This document shows, piece after piece, positions 43,950-53,327 of a stretch of DNA of 64,000 nucleotides. The notes beneath the pieces are model-generated. The model saw only the letters and a program-made list of their open reading frames with translations. It did no database searches and was not told where the DNA came from. The DNA is taken from contig NZ_QAVX01000003.1 in the NCBI RefSeq assembly GCF_003121485.1, forward strand, positions 231,693 through 295,692, written 5' to 3'. Position numbers and translations under genes: made by a program. Position 1 is the first letter of the stretch; each line of letters opens with the position of its first letter. This stretch comes from Dyella sp. C11 (GTDB lineage Bacteria > Pseudomonadota > Gammaproteobacteria > Xanthomonadales > Rhodanobacteraceae).

Positions 43950-45056
43950 ATGTGGCTACTTCTCTGCGCCGCCATCCCTCTCGTGATGTGGCTAGGTCTG
44001 CTAATCGCACCTTGGCGCCCCTGGAGCACGCGCGAACATCTTGAGGCAGACGTCTCCGCCAGTACGCGCCTCGATGACATCACCGTGCTCATCCCTGCAC
44101 GCAACGAAGCTGACGTGATTGGCGCAACGTTGCGCGGTCTGCAGGCCCAAGGCGAAGGCTTGCAGATCATCGTCATCGACGACCAATCCACCGACGGTAC
44201 GGCACGCATCGCATCGTCTTTTTCCAGCGTTCGCGTGATATCGGGTGAACCGCTTCCCGAAGGCTGGGCGGGCAAGCTGTGGGCGCTGGAGCAGGGCAGG
44301 CAGCACGTGCGCACATCGCTGACGTTGCTGCTGGATGCGGATATCGAGCTGCGTCCAGGCATGTTGGCCACCTTGCTGCAACACAAGCAGTGCGAGCAGC
44401 GCCAGTTCGTGTCGATCATGGCGGATCTTCGCCGCACCAGTTTCTGGGATCGCCTGCTGCTGCCGGCGTTCGTCTACTACTTCAAGCTGCTTTATCCCTT
44501 TGCCATATCCAACTCGCCGTCCACGCTGGTGGCGGCGGGTGCGGGTGGCTGCATCCTGGTCGATACGGGCATGCTGGAGCGCATCGGCGCCTTCGCCAGC
44601 CTTCGCGATGCACTGATCGACGATTGCACGCTGGCCCGACAGGTGAAGCGTGCTGGCGGACGCACATGGATAGGGCTGAGCCGCGATGTGGTGAGCCTGC
44701 GGCCGTACGGCAGCTTCGACTCCATTCATCGCATGGTAGCGCGCTCGGCCTTCACCCAGCTGGGCTACTCGACGGTAGTGCTGCTGGTGGTGACGGCGCT
44801 GTTTGTGCTGGCTTACGGGGTGCCGATGGTCCTGCTTGGCGCCCCGGGGGTCTGGCCGCTGGCGTGGCTGGCGCTGGTCGCCATGATGCTGGGCTACCTG
44901 CCCATGCTCCTGTACTACCGGATGCCCTTGTGGTGGGCGCTGCTGCTGCCGTTGGGGGCGGGCCTTTACCTGGGCATGACCTGGAGTTCGGCGGTCCGCT
45001 ACTGGCGTGGCGTGCGCTCCCAGTGGAAGGGGCGTGTTTACGGTGTGGGCGCTTGA
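43950..45056 (+). CDS. hpnB: Hopene-associated glycosyltransferase HpnB (GT2)
   Basis: This 368-aa protein starts with a membrane helix, then a GT2 domain: ITVLIPARNEADVIGATLRG, IVIDDQSTDGTARIA, the metal-binding LLLDADIELRPG, and the acceptor-site ALIDDCTLARQVKRAGGRTW. Three C-terminal helices follow (LLVVTALFVLAYGVPMVLLG and others). The family is found almost only with hopanoid genes; its sugar donor and acceptor are not established. It is the last hopanoid gene here. Confidence 0.88.
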   Translation: MWLLLCAAIPLVMWLGLLIAPWRPWSTREHLEADVSASTRLDDITVLIPARNEADVIGATLRGLQAQGEGLQIIVIDDQSTDGTARIASSFSSVRVISGEPLPEGWAGKLWALEQGRQHVRTSLTLLLDADIELRPGMLATLLQHKQCEQRQFVSIMADLRRTSFWDRLLLPAFVYYFKLLYPFAISNSPSTLVAAGAGGCILVDTGMLERIGAFASLRDALIDDCTLARQVKRAGGRTWIGLSRDVVSLRPYGSFDSIHRMVARSAFTQLGYSTVVLLVVTALFVLAYGVPMVLLGAPGVWPLAWLALVAMMLGYLPMLLYYRMPLWWALLLPLGAGLYLGMTWSSAVRYWRGVRSQWKGRVYGVGA

Positions 45057-45135
45057 ATTATCTTTTGAATCAGTTGTTTGAAATCTTTCGGGTGCGGATG
45101 CTGAATCTCGATCCATGAGAATGCCGGCGTGGTAT

Positions 45136-45160
45136 CTTGATTGCCGTCCCAGTAATCAAG
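45136..45160. promoter_or_regulatory. Inverted repeat directly upstream of the UmuD-like gene
   Basis: CTTGATT and AATCAAG are perfect 7-base arms with an 11-base spacer, ending 7 bases before the start codon at 45168. This is operator-like in size and place. It does not match the GAAC-N4-GTTC or CTGT-N8-ACAG LexA boxes; LexA sites in Xanthomonadales differ, so the regulator is unknown. Confidence 0.4.
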
Positions 45161-45167
45161 TCATCCC

Positions 45168-45737
45168 ATGCCTCCTTCCGACCACGGTGGACGCCGTCCG
45201 GGAGCCGGTCGACCCGCCGGCGAGCCCAGTCAGCGTATTCGCGTCCCTGACAGTCAGGTGCCGGCCGTGCTTGCGTACCTGGATGCCTATCGCAGCCCGG
45301 CCTCGCTGGACGCGCCTCGCCCGGTGTCGCTGGACCCTTCGACGGTCGCCCTGACGGCTTTCCTCAGTCGCGTACCCGCAGGCGTACCCTCGATGGCGGA
45401 AGACGATGTCGACGAAGTGGTCGACCTCAATCAGCATCTCGTGTTGCCCGGCCACGAGCCGAGCACCTTCATCATTCGCGTGTCCGGCTGGTCGATGATC
45501 GGTGCCGGCATTTTCGATGGCGACGAAGTGCTGGTGGATCGCGCGCTCGCGCCACGGCAGGGCGACATCGTGGTGGCGGTGGTGAACAACGAGCTGACCA
45601 TCAAGCGGCTCGGCAAGGGGGACGGCCATATCGCACTGCTGCCCGAGAACGCGCACTTCAAGCCCATCGTGTTTCGCGAAGGCGAGACGTTGAGCGTGTG
45701 GGGCGTGGTGACGCGTTGCCTGCGAACCCTGCGTTGA
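45168..45737 (+). CDS. UmuD-like S24 autoprotease (LexA/UmuD family)
   Basis: This 189-aa protein has a peptidase-S24 core: the predicted self-cleavage site A71-G72 (VPAGVPS), nucleophile S109 in RVSGWSMIGAGI, and general base K146 in ELTIKRLG. The first 45 residues are basic (GGRRPGAGRPAGEPSQRIRV) and lack a recognisable LexA winged-HTH, so it is UmuD-like and not a repressor. It is first in a unit with imuA 12 bases downstream. No umuC follows; the Y-family protein here is ImuB. Control by the SOS response is likely. Confidence 0.85.
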   Translation: MPPSDHGGRRPGAGRPAGEPSQRIRVPDSQVPAVLAYLDAYRSPASLDAPRPVSLDPSTVALTAFLSRVPAGVPSMAEDDVDEVVDLNQHLVLPGHEPSTFIIRVSGWSMIGAGIFDGDEVLVDRALAPRQGDIVVAVVNNELTIKRLGKGDGHIALLPENAHFKPIVFREGETLSVWGVVTRCLRTLR

Positions 45738-45749
45738 GGTGAGCGCTCC

Positions 45750-46373
45750 ATGGGCCAGGTTCTCGCGCTCGATTCGCTCTTGCACAGCCGCCAGGTCTGG
45801 CATGGACGGGCTGCACCTGTGCCTTCAGGCAGCCAGCCGACCGGTTGGGCCGCGCTCGATGCCGTGTTGCCGGCGGGTGGTTGGCCCGAGCATGCGATGA
45901 CCGAAATCCTGTTGCCCGCCGATGGCGTGGGCGAACTGCAACTCGTGCTGCCCACGCTGGCGCGGCTGACGCGCGAAGATCGCCCCGTCGTGGTGATTTC
46001 TCCACCGTATGTGCCTTACGTGGCGGGCTGGGAGGCGCGCGGCGTGGTGATGTCACGCGTGGATATCGTGCAGGCGGATGAGCGCGACGTGCTGTGGGCT
46101 GCCGAGCAATGCCTGCGTTCTGCCAGTTGCGCTGCCGTGCTGGCGTGGCCCGCGCACGCGGACGATCGCTCCCTGCGTCGCCTGCAGGTGGCGGCCGATA
46201 CCGGCAAGGCGCTGTCCTTCGTGTTTCGCGATCGTCGCCACGCCGTGCAGGCATCGCCGGCCGCCCTGCGGCTGGAGCTGGAAAGCACGCCTGCATGGCA
46301 GGTGCGCGTACGCAAGTGCCGTGGTGGCAATCCGCCGGTGAGCGCGGTGCCGCTCGCCTCCGGCTGGTCGTGA
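45750..46373 (+). CDS. imuA: Translesion synthesis accessory protein ImuA
   Basis: This 207-aa RecA-like accessory protein is specific to the imuA-imuB-dnaE2 mutasome. The N-terminal LDSLLHSRQVWHGRA and GWAALDAVLPAGGWPEHAMTE segments match ImuA, and the core resembles a RecA/SulA-type fold without a full Walker motif. The mutasome bypasses DNA damage and produces induced mutations. The gene lies 12 bases after the UmuD-like gene and 16 bases before imuB. Confidence 0.9.
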   Translation: MGQVLALDSLLHSRQVWHGRAAPVPSGSQPTGWAALDAVLPAGGWPEHAMTEILLPADGVGELQLVLPTLARLTREDRPVVVISPPYVPYVAGWEARGVVMSRVDIVQADERDVLWAAEQCLRSASCAAVLAWPAHADDRSLRRLQVAADTGKALSFVFRDRRHAVQASPAALRLELESTPAWQVRVRKCRGGNPPVSAVPLASGWS

Positions 46374-46389
46374 CAGGAGAGCCTGCACC

Positions 46390-47802
46390 ATGTCGTGGGC
46401 CTGCGTATTGCTGCCGCAACTGGCGCTGGACGGTGTCCTTCGGCGACGCCCGCCATCGGATGAGCCGCTCGTACTGGTAAGTGGTCCCGCGCAGGCGCGC
46501 ATCGTGCACGCGGCCAATGCACCGGCGCGTGCGGCCGGCATCTATCGCGGGCAAAAGCTCGTGGCTGCGCAGGCATTGCTGCAACAGTTCACGATGATCG
46601 AACACGATGCGGAAGACGAAGGCCGCTGGCATCGCCTGCTCGCTGCCTGGGCATACCGTTACAGTGGGGAAGTGGGTTTGTACGCGCACGCCGTGGTGCT
46701 TGAGGTCAGCCGCAGCCTCAACCTGTTTGGCCCGTGGTCGCGTTTCGAATCGCTGCTGCGGAACGATCTGCAGGAACTCGGTTTTCGTCACCGTGTGGCG
46801 CTCGCACCCACGCCGCATGCGGCTTATGTGCTGGCCGGCATGCAGGACGGCATCGCCGTGATGTCGCCGGAGGCGCTTCGCGATGCGCTGGCGCCCGTAC
46901 CCATCGCGCGTGCCCGTTTGCCGGATGACGCCACGCAAGGGTTGCCATCCATGGGCATTCGCACGCTCGGGCAGGTATTCAAGTTGCCTCGTGCCGGCTT
47001 GCAGCGACGTTTTGGCGAGAACCTGGTGGCGCAGCTCGATCGCCTTACCGGCGACGAGCCGACGCCCATGGACAGCTACCGCCCACCGGATGCGTTCGAA
47101 CAGCGCATGGAATGGACGCACGAAATCGAACACGTGGAGGCGCTGGTGTTTCCGTTGCGCCGGCTCACAGGCGACCTTGCCGCTTATCTCGCTGGCCGCG
47201 ACGGTGGTGTGCAGCGTTTCGAGCTGGAGCTGGAACATCGCAGCGGTCCACCCACCCATGTCACGGTCGGCATGCTGGCTGCCGCGCGCGATGCCGCGCT
47301 GCTGTTCGATTGCGCACGCGGGCGGCTTGAGCGTCTGGCATTGCATCAGCCAGTGATGGCCATGCGCCTGGTGGCGCGCGAGCTTCCGCCGTTCGTGCCG
47401 GCGGGGCGAGATTTGTTCGACGCACGTCCGGTGCACGCCGTTCCGCTGGAACAACTGCGCGAACGCCTGCGCGCACGGCTGGGTGAGGAAGCCATCCGGC
47501 AACTGCATCGCACCGTCGATCCACGCCCTGAAAAAGCACAATCCGATGTGACGCACGTGAAAGCCGCGACATCCCCCGAAACCTTGCCGCGTCCCACTTG
47601 GTTGCTTGAGTCGCCATGTCCCTTGCGCGGTCCGGCGCCGGAAGTGATCGCCGGCCCCGAGCGCATCGAAACCGGCTGGTGGGACGGTGGCGATATACGC
47701 CGCGATTACTACGTGGTGCGAACCTCGCAAGGGCAGTGCGCATGGGTGTTCTGTGCGCCGGGCGAGCAGGGCGGCTGGATGCTGCATGGGTGGTTTGCGT
47801 GA
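46390..47802 (+). CDS. imuB: Y-family polymerase-like protein ImuB (catalytically inactive type)
   Basis: This 470-aa member of the DNA polymerase Y family opens with MSWACVLLPQLALDGVLRR, where active polymerases have a metal-binding Asp, and reads VVLEVSRSLNLFG where they have the catalytic Asp-Glu pair. These losses are typical of ImuB, which acts as a clamp-binding hub for ImuA and DnaE2 and does not polymerise. The helix-hairpin-helix region (GIRTLGQVFKLPRAGLQRRFG) is kept. A REPIN separates it from dnaE2. Confidence 0.92.
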   Translation: MSWACVLLPQLALDGVLRRRPPSDEPLVLVSGPAQARIVHAANAPARAAGIYRGQKLVAAQALLQQFTMIEHDAEDEGRWHRLLAAWAYRYSGEVGLYAHAVVLEVSRSLNLFGPWSRFESLLRNDLQELGFRHRVALAPTPHAAYVLAGMQDGIAVMSPEALRDALAPVPIARARLPDDATQGLPSMGIRTLGQVFKLPRAGLQRRFGENLVAQLDRLTGDEPTPMDSYRPPDAFEQRMEWTHEIEHVEALVFPLRRLTGDLAAYLAGRDGGVQRFELELEHRSGPPTHVTVGMLAAARDAALLFDCARGRLERLALHQPVMAMRLVARELPPFVPAGRDLFDARPVHAVPLEQLRERLRARLGEEAIRQLHRTVDPRPEKAQSDVTHVKAATSPETLPRPTWLLESPCPLRGPAPEVIAGPERIETGWWDGGDIRRDYYVVRTSQGQCAWVFCAPGEQGGWMLHGWFA

Positions 47803-47836
47803 GTTTCTTTGCCGGCCACTTTGCAAAGCCCCTCAA

Positions 47837-47922
47837 CGTCATTCCCGCGAAGGCGGGAATCCAGTGCCTTTGCTTATTTGAGGTGCGAAAGTCACTGGAT
47901 TCCCGCCTTCGCGGGAATGACG
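47837..47922. repeat. REPIN, copy D (between imuB and dnaE2)
   Basis: The 86-bp inverted pair is nearly identical in sequence to copy C, starting CGTCATTCCCGCGAAGGCGG and ending GCGGGAATGACG, with a different central spacer. It sits 34 bases after the imuB stop and 20 bases before dnaE2, inside an otherwise tight operon. Confidence 0.9.
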
Positions 47923-47941
47923 GATAGGCAGGGCAGCGGTG

Positions 47942-50900
47942 ATGACAAGCGTGAACGACTACGCCGAACTCCACTGCCTCTCCAACTTCTCCTTCCAGCG
48001 GGGCGCATCGAGTGCGCGCGAGCTGTTCGAGCGGGCGAAGGAATGCGGCTATCGTGCGCTGGCGATCACGGATGAGTGTTCATTGGCGGGCATTGTTCGC
48101 GCCTATGAGGCATCCCGTGATACCGGCCTGAAGCTGATCGTGGGTGCCGAGTTTCAGGTGGAAGACGGCCCGAAATTGGTGCTTCTGTGTGAAAACCTGG
48201 AAGGCTACGTGTCGATGTGCGCCCTGATCACGCGTGGACGCCGCGAAGCGGAGAAGGGTGAGTATCGCGTAACGCGCGCGGACTTTGCTGACGCATTGCC
48301 CGGCACGCTGGCCTTGTGGTTGCCGACCAGTGATGCGCCATCACAACACGGCCAATGGCTGCAATCGCTGTTTGGTGACCGCCTGTGGCTCGCTGTTGAA
48401 TTACATCGTGGGCCGGATGACTCACGGCGACTTTCCAAGCTGACGTTGCTGGCAGAATCCTTGGCATTGCCGATGGTCGCCACGGGTGATGTGCACATGC
48501 ACGTGCGTCGGCGCCGGGCATTGCAGGACGTGATGACGGCCATTCGTCATCACCGCACCGTGGCCGAGGCGGGCGACCTGCTGTTTCCCAATGGCGAGCG
48601 TCACCTTCGGACACGCGATGCGTTGTCGGCCATCTATCCCGAAGACTTGCTGGCCGAAAGCGTGCGCATCGCGGATCGATGTCATTTCGTGATGACGGAC
48701 CTGACATATCGCTACCCGTCCGAGCTCGTGCCGGAAGGGCACACGCCCACAACCTGGCTACGTCAGTTGACGGAAGATGGCCTGAAGTGGCGCTGGCCGC
48801 AAGGCGAGCCGGCCAAGGTGAGAAAGCAGGTCGAGTACGAGCTTGAGCTGGTCGAAAAGCTTGAGTACGAGTCGTACTTCCTTACCGTCCAGGAAATCGT
48901 TTCATTCGCGCGAAGCAAGGACATTCTTTGCCAGGGGCGTGGATCGGCCGCCAATTCGGCGGTCTGCTACGCACTTGGCGTGACGGCCGTCGATCCTGAT
49001 GTCACCACGCTGCTGGTGGAGCGCTTCATTTCTGCCGAGCGCAACGAGCCGCCCGACATCGATATCGATTTCGAGCACGAGCGCCGCGAAGAGGTCATCC
49101 AGCACATCTACGAAAAATATGGCCGTGAACGCGCTGCACTGGCGGCTACGGTGATTTGCTATCGCGGGCGCAGCGCCGTGCGCGACGTGGCGCGTGCACT
49201 CGGCTTGCCATCGGATCAGATCGACCTGTTGTCGCGCACCTTTGCATGGCAGGACGGTGGCGATCCGCTGGATGGTCGCCTGCGCGAACGCGGTTTCGAT
49301 CCGGATAGTCCACTGCTGCGGCGCGTGATTGCGCTGACGCATGAGCTGATGGATTTCCCGCGCCATCTTTCCCAGCACGTGGGTGGCTTCGTCATTTCCG
49401 ACCAGCCCCTGTCGCACCTGGTGCCCGTGGAAAACGCGTCCATGCCGGATCGCACCATCATCCAGTGGGACAAGGACGATCTGGACACCATGAAGCTGCT
49501 CAAGGTCGATTGCCTCGCCCTGGGCATGCTCACCTGCATTCGCAAATGCCTGAAGCTTTTGGAGGCGCATCACGGGCGCGTGGAAACGCTTGCGTCGATG
49601 CCGAAGGAAGATCCCGACACGTACAAGCTGATTCGTGCCGCCGATACCATTGGCGTGTTCCAGATCGAATCGCGTGCGCAGATGGCGATGCTGCCGCGTC
49701 ACCAGCCGGAAAAATTCTATGATCTGGTGATCCAGGTGGCCATCGTACGCCCAGGACCTATTCAAGGCGACATGGTGCATCCCTATCTTCGACGCAAGCG
49801 AGGAGAGGAGCCGATTACCTATCCATCGGACGCCTTGAAAGATGTCTTCGAGCGAACGCTTGGCGTGCCGCTGTTTCAAGAGCAGGTGATGAAGCTGGCC
49901 ATCGTGGCTGCCGAATACACGCCGGGCGAGGCAGATCAGCTGCGCCGTTCGATGGCGGCGTGGCGGCGCAACGGCGACATGGAAATGCATCGCCAGAAGC
50001 TGATGGCTGGCATGCTGAAAAACGGTTTCACGCAGGAATTCGCCGCGCGCCTGTTCGAGCAGATCAAGGGTTTTGGTTCCTATGGATTTCCGGAAAGCCA
50101 CGCGGCAAGTTTCGCGTTGCTGGTCTACGCCAGTTGCTGGCTCAAGTGCCATTACCGAGCCGCCTTCATGTGTGCGCTGCTCAATGCCCAGCCCATGGGC
50201 TTCTACGACGCCAGCCAGCTCGTGCAGGATACGCAGCGCCACGGCATCAAGGTGCGGCCGGTGGATGTGCGCTGCAGCGACTGGGACAACACCCTCGAAG
50301 ACGACGCGACGTCGCGTGGCGGTTTTGCGCTGCGCCTGGGCTTTCGGCAGGTGCGCGGATGCCGGCAGGATGTGATGGAGCGACTGGTGCGTGTTCGTGC
50401 GCATCGTCCCTTCGATGACGTGGCTGACCTGTGCGCTCGCGCCGATCTCAACAAGCATCAACAGGAAGCCTTGGCCGAGGCCGATGCCCTGCGTGGCATT
50501 GCCGGCCATCGTCATCGCGCACGCTGGGCGATGGCGGGCATCGAGGCTCAACTGCCGTTGTTCGGCAACACCAGTCCGAAAGAAGACGATGTGTCGTTGC
50601 CTCCGCCGTCGCAGGGCGAAAACACGCTGGCTGACTACGCGCGCACGGGACTTACCTTGGGCCCGCACCCGATCCAGCAGATCCGCAAGCGCCTGCGTGC
50701 GGCGCAATGCACGGATTCGCGCAGCCTCCAGCACCGTCCGCACGCCAGCAACGTGCGCGCCGCTGGCCTGGTGACGCAGCGTCAACGGCCGCAAACCGCC
50801 AGTGGTGTCACGTTCGTCACCATCGAAGACGAATTCGGCCCCATCAACGTGGTGGTGTGGGCGCATGTGGCCGAGAGGCAGCGACGCATCTTTCTCGAAT

Positions 50901-51028
50901 CGCGACTATTGGCGGTCGATGGTCGCTGGGAGCATGTGGATGGCGTGAGCCATCTGATTGCGCACCGCCTGCACGATTTGAGTGATTTGCTGGGATCGCT
51001 CGACAGTCGTTCGCGCGACTTCCACTGA
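47942..51028 (+). CDS. dnaE2: Error-prone DNA polymerase DnaE2
   Basis: This C-family polymerase of about 1028 aa is the catalytic subunit of the imuAB-dnaE2 mutasome. The PHP domain starts [18 protein letters not shown]; the polymerase carries [15 protein letters not shown] and the catalytic [35 protein letters not shown] and the C-terminal OB fold ([20 protein letters not shown]) match DnaE2 and its short length relative to DnaE. ATG 47942 is used; GTG 47939 is adjacent in frame. Expression is probably SOS-induced along with the genes upstream. Confidence 0.95.
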   Translation: MTSVNDYAELHCLSNFSFQRGASSARELFERAKECGYRALAITDECSLAGIVRAYEASRDTGLKLIVGAEFQVEDGPKLVLLCENLEGYVSMCALITRGRREAEKGEYRVTRADFADALPGTLALWLPTSDAPSQHGQWLQSLFGDRLWLAVELHRGPDDSRRLSKLTLLAESLALPMVATGDVHMHVRRRRALQDVMTAIRHHRTVAEAGDLLFPNGERHLRTRDALSAIYPEDLLAESVRIADRCHFVMTDLTYRYPSELVPEGHTPTTWLRQLTEDGLKWRWPQGEPAKVRKQVEYELELVEKLEYESYFLTVQEIVSFARSKDILCQGRGSAANSAVCYALGVTAVDPDVTTLLVERFISAERNEPPDIDIDFEHERREEVIQHIYEKYGRERAALAATVICYRGRSAVRDVARALGLPSDQIDLLSRTFAWQDGGDPLDGRLRERGFDPDSPLLRRVIALTHELMDFPRHLSQHVGGFVISDQPLSHLVPVENASMPDRTIIQWDKDDLDTMKLLKVDCLALGMLTCIRKCLKLLEAHHGRVETLASMPKEDPDTYKLIRAADTIGVFQIESRAQMAMLPRHQPEKFYDLVIQVAIVRPGPIQGDMVHPYLRRKRGEEPITYPSDALKDVFERTLGVPLFQEQVMKLAIVAAEYTPGEADQLRRSMAAWRRNGDMEMHRQKLMAGMLKNGFTQEFAARLFEQIKGFGSYGFPESHAASFALLVYASCWLKCHYRAAFMCALLNAQPMGFYDASQLVQDTQRHGIKVRPVDVRCSDWDNTLEDDATSRGGFALRLGFRQVRGCRQDVMERLVRVRAHRPFDDVADLCARADLNKHQQEALAEADALRGIAGHRHRARWAMAGIEAQLPLFGNTSPKEDDVSLPPPSQGENTLADYARTGLTLGPHPIQQIRKRLRAAQCTDSRSLQHRPHASNVRAAGLVTQRQRPQTASGVTFVTIEDEFGPINVVVWAHVAERQRRIFLESRLLAVDGRWEHVDGVSHLIAHRLHDLSDLLGSLDSRSRDFH

Positions 51029-51066
51029 GTTTCGCGGCATGGCGCTCAATGAGCCGCCATGCTGCG

Positions 51067-51093
51067 ACGTGAGCGATGGGTTATCGCCCACGT
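51067..51093. terminator. Bidirectional hairpin between dnaE2 and the FTR1 gene
   Basis: ACGTG-A-GCGAT pairs with ATCGC-C-CACGT (one internal mismatch) around a 5-base loop, in the 94-bp space between the convergent stops. No strong T-run is present on either side. Confidence 0.45.
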
Positions 51094-51122
51094 TGATGCT
51101 TCACCGTTTCGGCCGCGCGCCG

Positions 51123-53072
51123 TCAGGCCGTGCGGGCGCGCCAACGGTTGAATGCGAACCCGAATGCCAGCATCAGTGCCACGGCCAGCTGCGCCAGCAA
51201 CGATTGCCAGGTGGGGTAGATGCCGAGCAGGTCGATGGAAGGAACTGGCGCGACCGTTACGCTGGTCCATCCCGCTTCCTGCAGCGCGGCCACGCCCTTG
51301 CCGGTGAGCACGATGGCAAGCGCGGCGATCACCACGGAGCTGATGGAGAAGAACAAGCCCAGCGGAAGGCGCTGGCTGGTGCGCAACAGCAGCCACGCAA
51401 TGAAGCCAATGATGATGGCGCCCACGCCCAGTCCGGCAAGCAGCCACTGTCCCTGGCCTTCGTTCCACAGGGCGGTGTAGAACAGGATGGTTTCGAACAC
51501 CTCGCGATATACCGAGATGAAAGTGAGGCCAAACACGAACCACGCCGAGCGGCGGTTGAGCGCCGTGGTCATCTTCGCCTTCAGGTACGACTGCCAGCGC
51601 CCGCCGATGCTCTTCTGGTGCATCCACAGGCCCACGCCGAGCAGCACGGCGGCGGCAAACAGTGACGAAAGACCTTCGGTGAGTTCGCGGCTGGCACCGC
51701 TGATGGAGATGGCGTAGCTCGCGACGGCCCAGGTGGCCGCGCCCGCCAGCAGCGCCAGTACCCAGCCAGCATGCACGTAACGCGTGGCGTCATGCCGGTC
51801 CGCCTTGCGCAGAAAAGCGAGCAGGGCGACCACGACAAGCAGCGCTTCCAGGCCCTCGCGCACCAGGATGGTGAGTGCGCCGATGAACGTGGTCATGGGG
51901 CTTGCCGCGCTTTCCGACAGCAGGCTTTGCGCCTGGGCGAGCAAGCCGTCGACCTCATGGGCTTGTGCCGCGACGGCATCACTCGAGGCGCCGTTCGACA
52001 GCGACGTGCGATACGCGCCCATGGCGGTTTCGATCTGGCCCCGCAGTGGTGCATTGCGGGCATCCAGTCGTGCTTCCTCGGGTTCGACGCCATCGAGATA
52101 AGCGGACAGGGCGAGCTGTCGCGCTTCTTCCGCTTTGCCATCGCGAAATACCCTTACGCTGTCGGCGATGCGCGTGCGTGCCAGCGGAATGCCCGCGAGT
52201 GCCTCATGGATGGCTTGCGGGTGGGCGCGCAGGTAGCCCACGATCAGGCGCGCCTGCGCGGTGCCTCCCACGGCATCGGCGAGTTCGCTGACGCGAGCGC
52301 GTGCCAGCTCGTTGGGGGATGCGATGGCGCCGCGTGCGCGCGCGTCGTCGTGCCACGCTTGCGCACCCTGCGCAGTGGCCGCGGGATACGCCAGGGTGCC
52401 GACGTAATAGGCAAGCGACCAGCGTTCGTCGCTGGACAGGCGGTCGGCGAAGCTGGCCATGGGTGTGCCGGCAACGCCTTGCGTGATCACTTCGTACAGG
52501 GACAGCGCGCTGCGCTGATCGGCGCGCTCCACATTCGTGAAATCGATGGGCGGTGGCGAAAGCTGCTTGCCTGCGGGGCCGTCGCCATGACCGGTGGCGC
52601 CATGGCAGATCGCGCATTGCGACTGATAGACGGCAGCGCCACGCGCAAGGTCGGGTGCCTTCGTGGGCGCGGTGGGAATGGGGTAGGCCTGCAGCAGTGT
52701 GTCGGTGAGTGCGTGGGCCTGGCGCGCCACATCCGCTTCCGGTGCCTTGGCGTCGATAAGCGCCACGAGCTGGTCGGCCTGCGCATGCAGTGTCGGCGTG
52801 GCGGCGGAGGGCGGCAGTGCTTGCACGCGCTCGCGTGCATGGCGCGCAAACTCGCGCATCTCGTCGTACTCCGACGCGCTGACCACCTGGCCTTGATGCA
52901 CGGCGCCTGCGTAATCGGCGGCCAGATAATCGAGCATTTGCCAGGTTTGCGGAACGCTTGTTGCCGGATCGGCGGACGCCTGTTGCGCGTGGGCGGAAGA
53001 AAAAATCAGCCCGGCCGCCAGTGCGATCGCAGCCAAGTGACGCAACACTTCACAAATGCGATTAGTTCTCAT
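51123..53072 (-). CDS. Cytochrome c--FTR1 iron permease fusion
   Basis: This protein of 649 aa has a signal peptide (LAAIALAAGLIFSSAHAQ), a cytochrome c domain with haem motif C153-A-I-C-H157, an alpha-helical linker, and a C-terminal FTR1/EfeU permease. The two iron-translocating REGLE-type motifs are present (REGLEALLVVVALLAF and REVFETILFYT). Such proteins are thought to oxidise and import ferrous iron. The start is uncertain: ATG 53072 lies within a Fur-like repeat, and GTG 53048, eight codons in, also leaves a good signal peptide. Iron-controlled expression is likely. Confidence 0.85.
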   Translation of the reverse strand: MRTNRICEVLRHLAAIALAAGLIFSSAHAQQASADPATSVPQTWQMLDYLAADYAGAVHQGQVVSASEYDEMREFARHARERVQALPPSAATPTLHAQADQLVALIDAKAPEADVARQAHALTDTLLQAYPIPTAPTKAPDLARGAAVYQSQCAICHGATGHGDGPAGKQLSPPPIDFTNVERADQRSALSLYEVITQGVAGTPMASFADRLSSDERWSLAYYVGTLAYPAATAQGAQAWHDDARARGAIASPNELARARVSELADAVGGTAQARLIVGYLRAHPQAIHEALAGIPLARTRIADSVRVFRDGKAEEARQLALSAYLDGVEPEEARLDARNAPLRGQIETAMGAYRTSLSNGASSDAVAAQAHEVDGLLAQAQSLLSESAASPMTTFIGALTILVREGLEALLVVVALLAFLRKADRHDATRYVHAGWVLALLAGAATWAVASYAISISGASRELTEGLSSLFAAAVLLGVGLWMHQKSIGGRWQSYLKAKMTTALNRRSAWFVFGLTFISVYREVFETILFYTALWNEGQGQWLLAGLGVGAIIIGFIAWLLLRTSQRLPLGLFFSISSVVIAALAIVLTGKGVAALQEAGWTSVTVAPVPSIDLLGIYPTWQSLLAQLAVALMLAFGFAFNRWRARTA

Positions 53073-53083
53073 TTGTGAAGTGT
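53045..53083. promoter_or_regulatory. Fur-like operator in a 14-bp-arm inverted repeat
   Basis: ACACTTCACAAATG (53045-53058) and its exact reverse complement (53070-53083) flank an 11-base spacer. The inner part, 53054-53074, agrees with a Fur-box form AAATGAGAAT-N-ATTCTCATTT at 17 of 20 positions by my count. The annotated ATG of the iron permease (53072-53070) is inside the right arm. Confidence 0.6.
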
Positions 53084-53327
53084 ACTCCGGTATTGCTCGA
53101 AGGCGATGTCCCGAGGAATGGACGATCCGTTTCCCGTGTGACCACGAAGCAGCGTGCAAGGGACAGGTGACGATGGGCCTTCATCCGTCGCGGAAGCTCC
53201 GGCAAGCCGAATGGATGCAAGCTCGCGGCTGTATGCGCGGAACGTTCAATGGACGGCGGTAAGAGGCAAGCTTTCCGCCAGGCGTTACCCCTATGGTGGG
53301 TCGAGCTCTTATCGCGACCGCCTGCCC

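Noticed and set aside
43809..47922. Near-identical repeats at about 43.8 and 47.9 kb as possible direct repeats of a mobile island
   Set aside because: They are REPIN pairs that also occur at 16.4 and 16.8 kb, and the DNA between them (hpnB, imuAB) has no integrase or transposase.
48902..50866. Open frame of 654 codons opposite dnaE2
   Set aside because: Antisense to the conserved polymerase; typical GC-driven artefact.
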